The position numbers and the translations under genes are program-made. Shown here piece by piece: positions 5,214-7,833 of a stretch of DNA of 7,833 nt (positions within the stretch are counted from its first letter, which is position 1; each line of letters starts with the position of its first letter). The DNA lies in NCBI GenBank assembly GCA_016794945.1, contig JAEUIX010000271.1, positions 1 to 7,833 of the forward strand, written 5' to 3'. Source of the DNA: Phycisphaerae bacterium. GTDB taxonomy: Bacteria; Planctomycetota; Phycisphaerae; Phycisphaerales; UBA1924. The notes below the pieces were generated by a model. It was not told the origin of the DNA, ran no database searches, and was given only the letters and a program-made list of their open reading frames with translations.

Positions 5214-6899
5214 TTACTGCCCGATCTTCAGGTCGCCCAAGCCGCCGCCCAGGAATTCGAAGCCCTTGCCGAAGCCGCCGGTCAGCTCCTTGCCGCGGAA
5301 CTTCTCCCGCTTGCGCCGCAGCTCCGGCGTTTCCTTCTGGATCTCGGCCAGCCGGGCCGCCATCATGGCGTCCTTCTCGGCCTTCTTCTCGGCGAAGCGG
5401 GCCTCGCGGCTGCCCGGCGCGGGCGCCTCGACCGGCAGCAGCGCCTTGATCGACAGGCTCACCTTGCGCGAGCCGGCGTCGATCTTCAGCACCTTGGCCT
5501 GCACCACCTGGTCGACCTTCAGCACGTCCTCGGGCTTGTTGATCCGCCGGCGGCTGATCTCGCTGATGTGCACCAGGCCGTCCACGCCCGGCGCCAGCTC
5601 CACGAACGCGCCGAACTCCGTCAGCCGCACCACGCGCCCGGCCACCTCGGCCCCTTCGCGCACGTCGTTGGTGATCGTCGCGAACGGGTCGGCCATGAGC
5701 TGCTTCGTGCCCAGGCTGATCTTGTTGTTCTCCAGGTCGACCTTGAGCACCTGCACCTTGACCGCCTGGCCCTCCTGCACGTGCTTGGCGATGTTCTTCT
5801 CGCCCGGCAACACGCGGTCGTAGGAGATGTCGCTCATGTGCAGCAGGCCGTCCAGCCCGCCCAGGTCCACGAACGCGCCGAACGGCATGATCTTCCGCAC
5901 CACGCCGTCGAGCACCTGCCCCTCGGCCAGCGTCTTCTTCAGCTCCTCGCCCTTGCGCTTGCGCTCCTCGCGCAGCACGTCCTTGCGCGACAGCACGATG
6001 TTGCCCAGCCCGCGCCGGTCGATCTGCACCACCGTGCACGGGAACTTCTCGCCCACGAACACCGACAGGTCCGCCACCCGGTCCAGGCTCACCTGCCCCG
6101 CCGGCATGAACGCGCGGTGCCCCGCCACCTCCAGCTCCAGCCCCCCCTTGTTCACACCCGTCACCCGCGCCTCGACCACCTGCCCCACTTCCAGCAGCTC
6201 CCACTCGGCCTTCACCACCGCCCCGGGGCGCGAGCAGATGAACAGGTTCTCAGCCGTCTCGAACCGGTCGACCACCACCTCCAGGTCGCTGCCCACCGCC
6301 GGAAGCTCGTCGTCCTTGAACTGGATGCGCTGCAGCACTCCCAGCTCCTTGGGCCCGAACTCCAGGAAGATGTCCTGCGGGCCCACGCTCACCACCGTCC
6401 CCGTGCGCCGCTCCCGCCCCGCCTCCACCAGCCGCGGCCCGCGGATGTGCGCGTGCGCCGGCCCGCCCATCGGCGTGACCGCCCGGCGCTGCTTGCCCTT
6501 GGAAGCGCCGCCGGTCTCCTCGGCCGCCGTCGCCTCCATCATCGCCTCGATCTCGGCGTTCAGCTCCGCGTCGAAGCCGCCGCCGCCGGCCGACTTGTGC
6601 TCGTCGCTGATGTCGCGCAGCGTGCTCCGCGTGTCGGGGACCTTCTCGCCCGTCAGGTTCGGGCCCTTGCGCTCGCGCGGGCCGCGCCCGCCGAAGCCCC
6701 CGGGCCGGCCCGGCCGCGCACCCTCGGTCCCCTCGGACCCCACCACCTCGGCCCGCCGGATCGGCGGCAGGCCCTTCATCGGATCGCGCTGCGGAGCCGC
6801 GGCGCCCCCGGTCGCCCCTTCACCGCCCGTCGCCTGCGGCGCCCCTTCGGGCTGGCTGGAGGATTCGGGCGAGGGATTCGGCGTCGTGGTCGGGTCCAT
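5214..6899 (-). CDS. S1 RNA-binding domain protein (ribosomal protein S1-like, four S1 domains)
   Basis: A 561-residue protein from ATG 6899 to TAA 5214-5216. Residues 1-160 are low complexity (Pro, Gly, Glu, with an RPGRPGGFGGRG patch) and probably disordered. Four S1 OB-folds follow at about 164-224, 236-306, 325-397 and 414-485. The third and fourth carry the classic FGAFV core (340-344, 429-433) and GLLHMSDIS / GLVHISEIS strings. Residues about 497-536 are a charged helix or coiled coil, and the last 20 are glycine-rich. Family knowledge: such proteins bind single-stranded RNA and, as bS1, help load mRNA onto the 30S subunit. It may be this organism's S1 (rpsA) or a paralogue; E. coli S1 has six domains, so I leave the symbol empty. 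ATG 6899 is preferred over the longer open frame to 7043 because the extra 48 residues look like non-coding leader, though the ribosome site is weak. Confidence 0.9.
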   Translation of the reverse strand: MDPTTTPNPSPESSSQPEGAPQATGGEGATGGAAAPQRDPMKGLPPIRRAEVVGSEGTEGARPGRPGGFGGRGPRERKGPNLTGEKVPDTRSTLRDISDEHKSAGGGGFDAELNAEIEAMMEATAAEETGGASKGKQRRAVTPMGGPAHAHIRGPRLVEAGRERRTGTVVSVGPQDIFLEFGPKELGVLQRIQFKDDELPAVGSDLEVVVDRFETAENLFICSRPGAVVKAEWELLEVGQVVEARVTGVNKGGLELEVAGHRAFMPAGQVSLDRVADLSVFVGEKFPCTVVQIDRRGLGNIVLSRKDVLREERKRKGEELKKTLAEGQVLDGVVRKIMPFGAFVDLGGLDGLLHMSDISYDRVLPGEKNIAKHVQEGQAVKVQVLKVDLENNKISLGTKQLMADPFATITNDVREGAEVAGRVVRLTEFGAFVELAPGVDGLVHISEISRRRINKPEDVLKVDQVVQAKVLKIDAGSRKVSLSIKALLPVEAPAPGSREARFAEKKAEKDAMMAARLAEIQKETPELRRKREKFRGKELTGGFGKGFEFLGGGLGDLKIGQ

Positions 6900-7006
6900 G
6901 GGGTGCTCGTGGGACAAGTCGTTTCCCGCGCAAGGCCGGACGCGAGCAACCGCGCCAAGCCCGGTCGAAGATCGACCCGCCGCACCGCGGCGTACCGGGA
7001 ACCGCA

Positions 7007-7012
7007 AGTCTA
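7007..7012 (-). promoter_or_regulatory. Putative -10 element for the S1-domain gene
   Basis: Read on the minus strand, TAGACT is the only AT-rich hexamer I find in the 172-base spacer before ATG 6899. It would give a leader of about 100 bases. No convincing -35 is seen. The rest of the spacer holds nothing I can support. Confidence 0.3.
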
Positions 7013-7071
7013 GACGCGCCGGCGGATTCGCCCACCCCCACACCCGCCGAACGCCGCACCGGTCCGCCCCC

Positions 7072-7671
7072 TCACCCGCCGCCGCCCTTCGCCGCTTGCA
7101 GCCGGGCCCATTGCCGCCACTGCTCCGTCGTCCCCTGAACCGCGATGATGCGCAGCGCCCGTTGAGTGGTTTCGTCCGTCCGCCCGGAACGAATCAAGAT
7201 GCCCGCCAGGCCCTGAAGCGCCGGCACGTGCTCCGGCGCCACGTCCAGCGCCGACCGGTAGCACGCCAGCGCTTCGTCGGTCTGCCCGGCACGCTCCAGC
7301 GTCATCGCCAGGTTCACCCTCGGATCCGGGTTCCCGGGCATCATCTTCCTCGCCCATTCGAACCGCTGCGCCGCCTCGTACAGGCGAGGCTCGGGCCCCC
7401 GCAGCAGCAGCACGCCCAGGTTGTTGTGCGCCGGTCCGAAGAAGGCGTCCGCGCCGATCGCTCGACAGAGCAGCCGTTCCGCGGCCGCGGGATCCCGATC
7501 CACGTCCTCCCTCGCCATGTCGGTCAATCGCTGAGCCTCGGCGGTGTTCCTGGAGATCGGCGCGCCGGCGTCCTGCGCACCGCCGGCCGAACCGCACCCG
7601 CCGAGCGATGCAGCCGCGATCACCACCACCATTGCCCTGATCCAACCGCCGAACCGCTGTCTCGGTGTCAT
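7072..7671 (-). CDS. TPR-repeat lipoprotein
   Basis: A 199-residue protein. Residues 1-26 are a lipoprotein signal peptide: basic start (RQRFGGWIR), hydrophobic core (AMVVVIAAAS) and lipobox LGGC with the lipidated Cys26. The mature part holds about three to four tetratricopeptide repeats: a degenerate one near 43-76, then 79-112 (AHNNLGVLLL...), 116-149 (PRVNLAMTLERAGQTDEALACYRSALDVAP split over helices A and B) and a degenerate one near 150-183. It ends in Gly-Gly-Gly-Gly. TPRs are protein-binding scaffolds; TPR lipoproteins are common in pilus, secretion and envelope assembly, but no partner is identifiable here. ATG 7671 is chosen because it begins the signal peptide, overlaps the upstream stop as ATGA, and has GGAG 10 bases ahead. 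The open frame to 7833 merely runs through the upstream gene in another frame. Confidence 0.85.
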   Translation of the reverse strand: MTPRQRFGGWIRAMVVVIAAASLGGCGSAGGAQDAGAPISRNTAEAQRLTDMAREDVDRDPAAAERLLCRAIGADAFFGPAHNNLGVLLLRGPEPRLYEAAQRFEWARKMMPGNPDPRVNLAMTLERAGQTDEALACYRSALDVAPEHVPALQGLAGILIRSGRTDETTQRALRIIAVQGTTEQWRQWARLQAAKGGGG

Positions 7672-7832
7672 CGTGGCTGCACTCCAACGGTTGATGGCCC
7701 TTCCGCGGCGCCATCGAGGTACACGGCCTCCACGGCCATCCTCAGGGAGAACTTCCCTTCGGCGTCGCGGTCGGATCCGGCGTGCCGGAGCTCGAGGCTC
7801 ACGATCGACCACGGCGCTGCGATCGACCGCCA
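7668..7832 (-). CDS. 3' end of an unknown gene, translationally coupled to the TPR lipoprotein
   Basis: On the minus strand, in the frame ending at TGA 7668-7670, 54 codons are open to the window edge. The C-terminal residues include APWSIVSLELRHAGSDRD and GKFSLRMAVEAVYLDG, an alternating hydrophobic pattern typical of beta strands, then a short polar tail. Codon third positions are mostly G or C, as in the neighbouring genes, while the two other minus-strand frames have either internal stops or an arginine-rich nonsense-like product. The stop overlaps the lipoprotein start in the four bases ATGA, a standard sign of coupled translation. I do not recognise the family from this fragment. The start lies outside the window. 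Confidence 0.65.
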   Translation of the reverse strand, partial: WRSIAAPWSIVSLELRHAGSDRDAEGKFSLRMAVEAVYLDGAAEGPSTVGVQPR

Positions 7833-7833
7833 T

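Noticed and set aside
5568..7013. Long plus-strand open frame (481 codons) opposite the S1-domain gene
   Set aside because: Arg/His/Leu-rich with no recognisable domain; the minus strand encodes four clear S1 domains.
7672..7833. N-terminal extension of the TPR lipoprotein to the window edge
   Set aside because: The extra 54 residues are Arg-rich and would bury the lipoprotein signal peptide; another frame of the same DNA reads like a real gene end overlapping at ATGA.

Overview
The window looks like chromosomal DNA from a high-GC planctomycete, most likely of the Phycisphaerae type. That call rests on overall composition and on a secreted beta-propeller-like protein that ends in two dockerin-like modules with a terminal Gly-Cys, a style I associate with that class. 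It is a recognition-based inference; no marker RNA gene is present.

Layout, left to right. (1) Positions 1-1028, plus strand: the 3' part of an acyl carrier protein gene, then 18 bases later a class I SAM-dependent methyltransferase. This pair has visibly lower GC than the rest and looks like the end of a biosynthetic cluster (lipid, polysaccharide or secondary metabolite). (2) 1076-2569, plus: an NADP-type aldehyde dehydrogenase resembling 2-oxoglutarate semialdehyde dehydrogenase. (3) 2755-4185, plus: an exported protein with seven propeller-like repeats and two C-terminal dockerin-like modules. It has its own promoter, a strong Shine-Dalgarno and a downstream intrinsic terminator. (4) 4331-4825, plus: dUTPase (dut), followed by a stem-loop and then a 75-residue basic, proline-rich small protein (4902-5129) with an excellent Shine-Dalgarno. 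(5) 5214-6899, minus: a protein with four S1 RNA-binding domains, convergent with the small gene. (6) 7072-7832, minus: a TPR lipoprotein whose start codon overlaps, as ATGA, the stop of an upstream gene that runs off the window edge.

Most genes are unrelated housekeeping or accessory functions, each apparently its own transcription unit. The clear couplings are ACP with methyltransferase, and the edge gene with the TPR lipoprotein. I do not see a defence system, CRISPR array, mobile element, tRNA or rRNA. The items most worth following up are the double Gly-Cys dockerin propeller protein, the small basic protein beside dut, and the translationally coupled unknown gene at the right edge.
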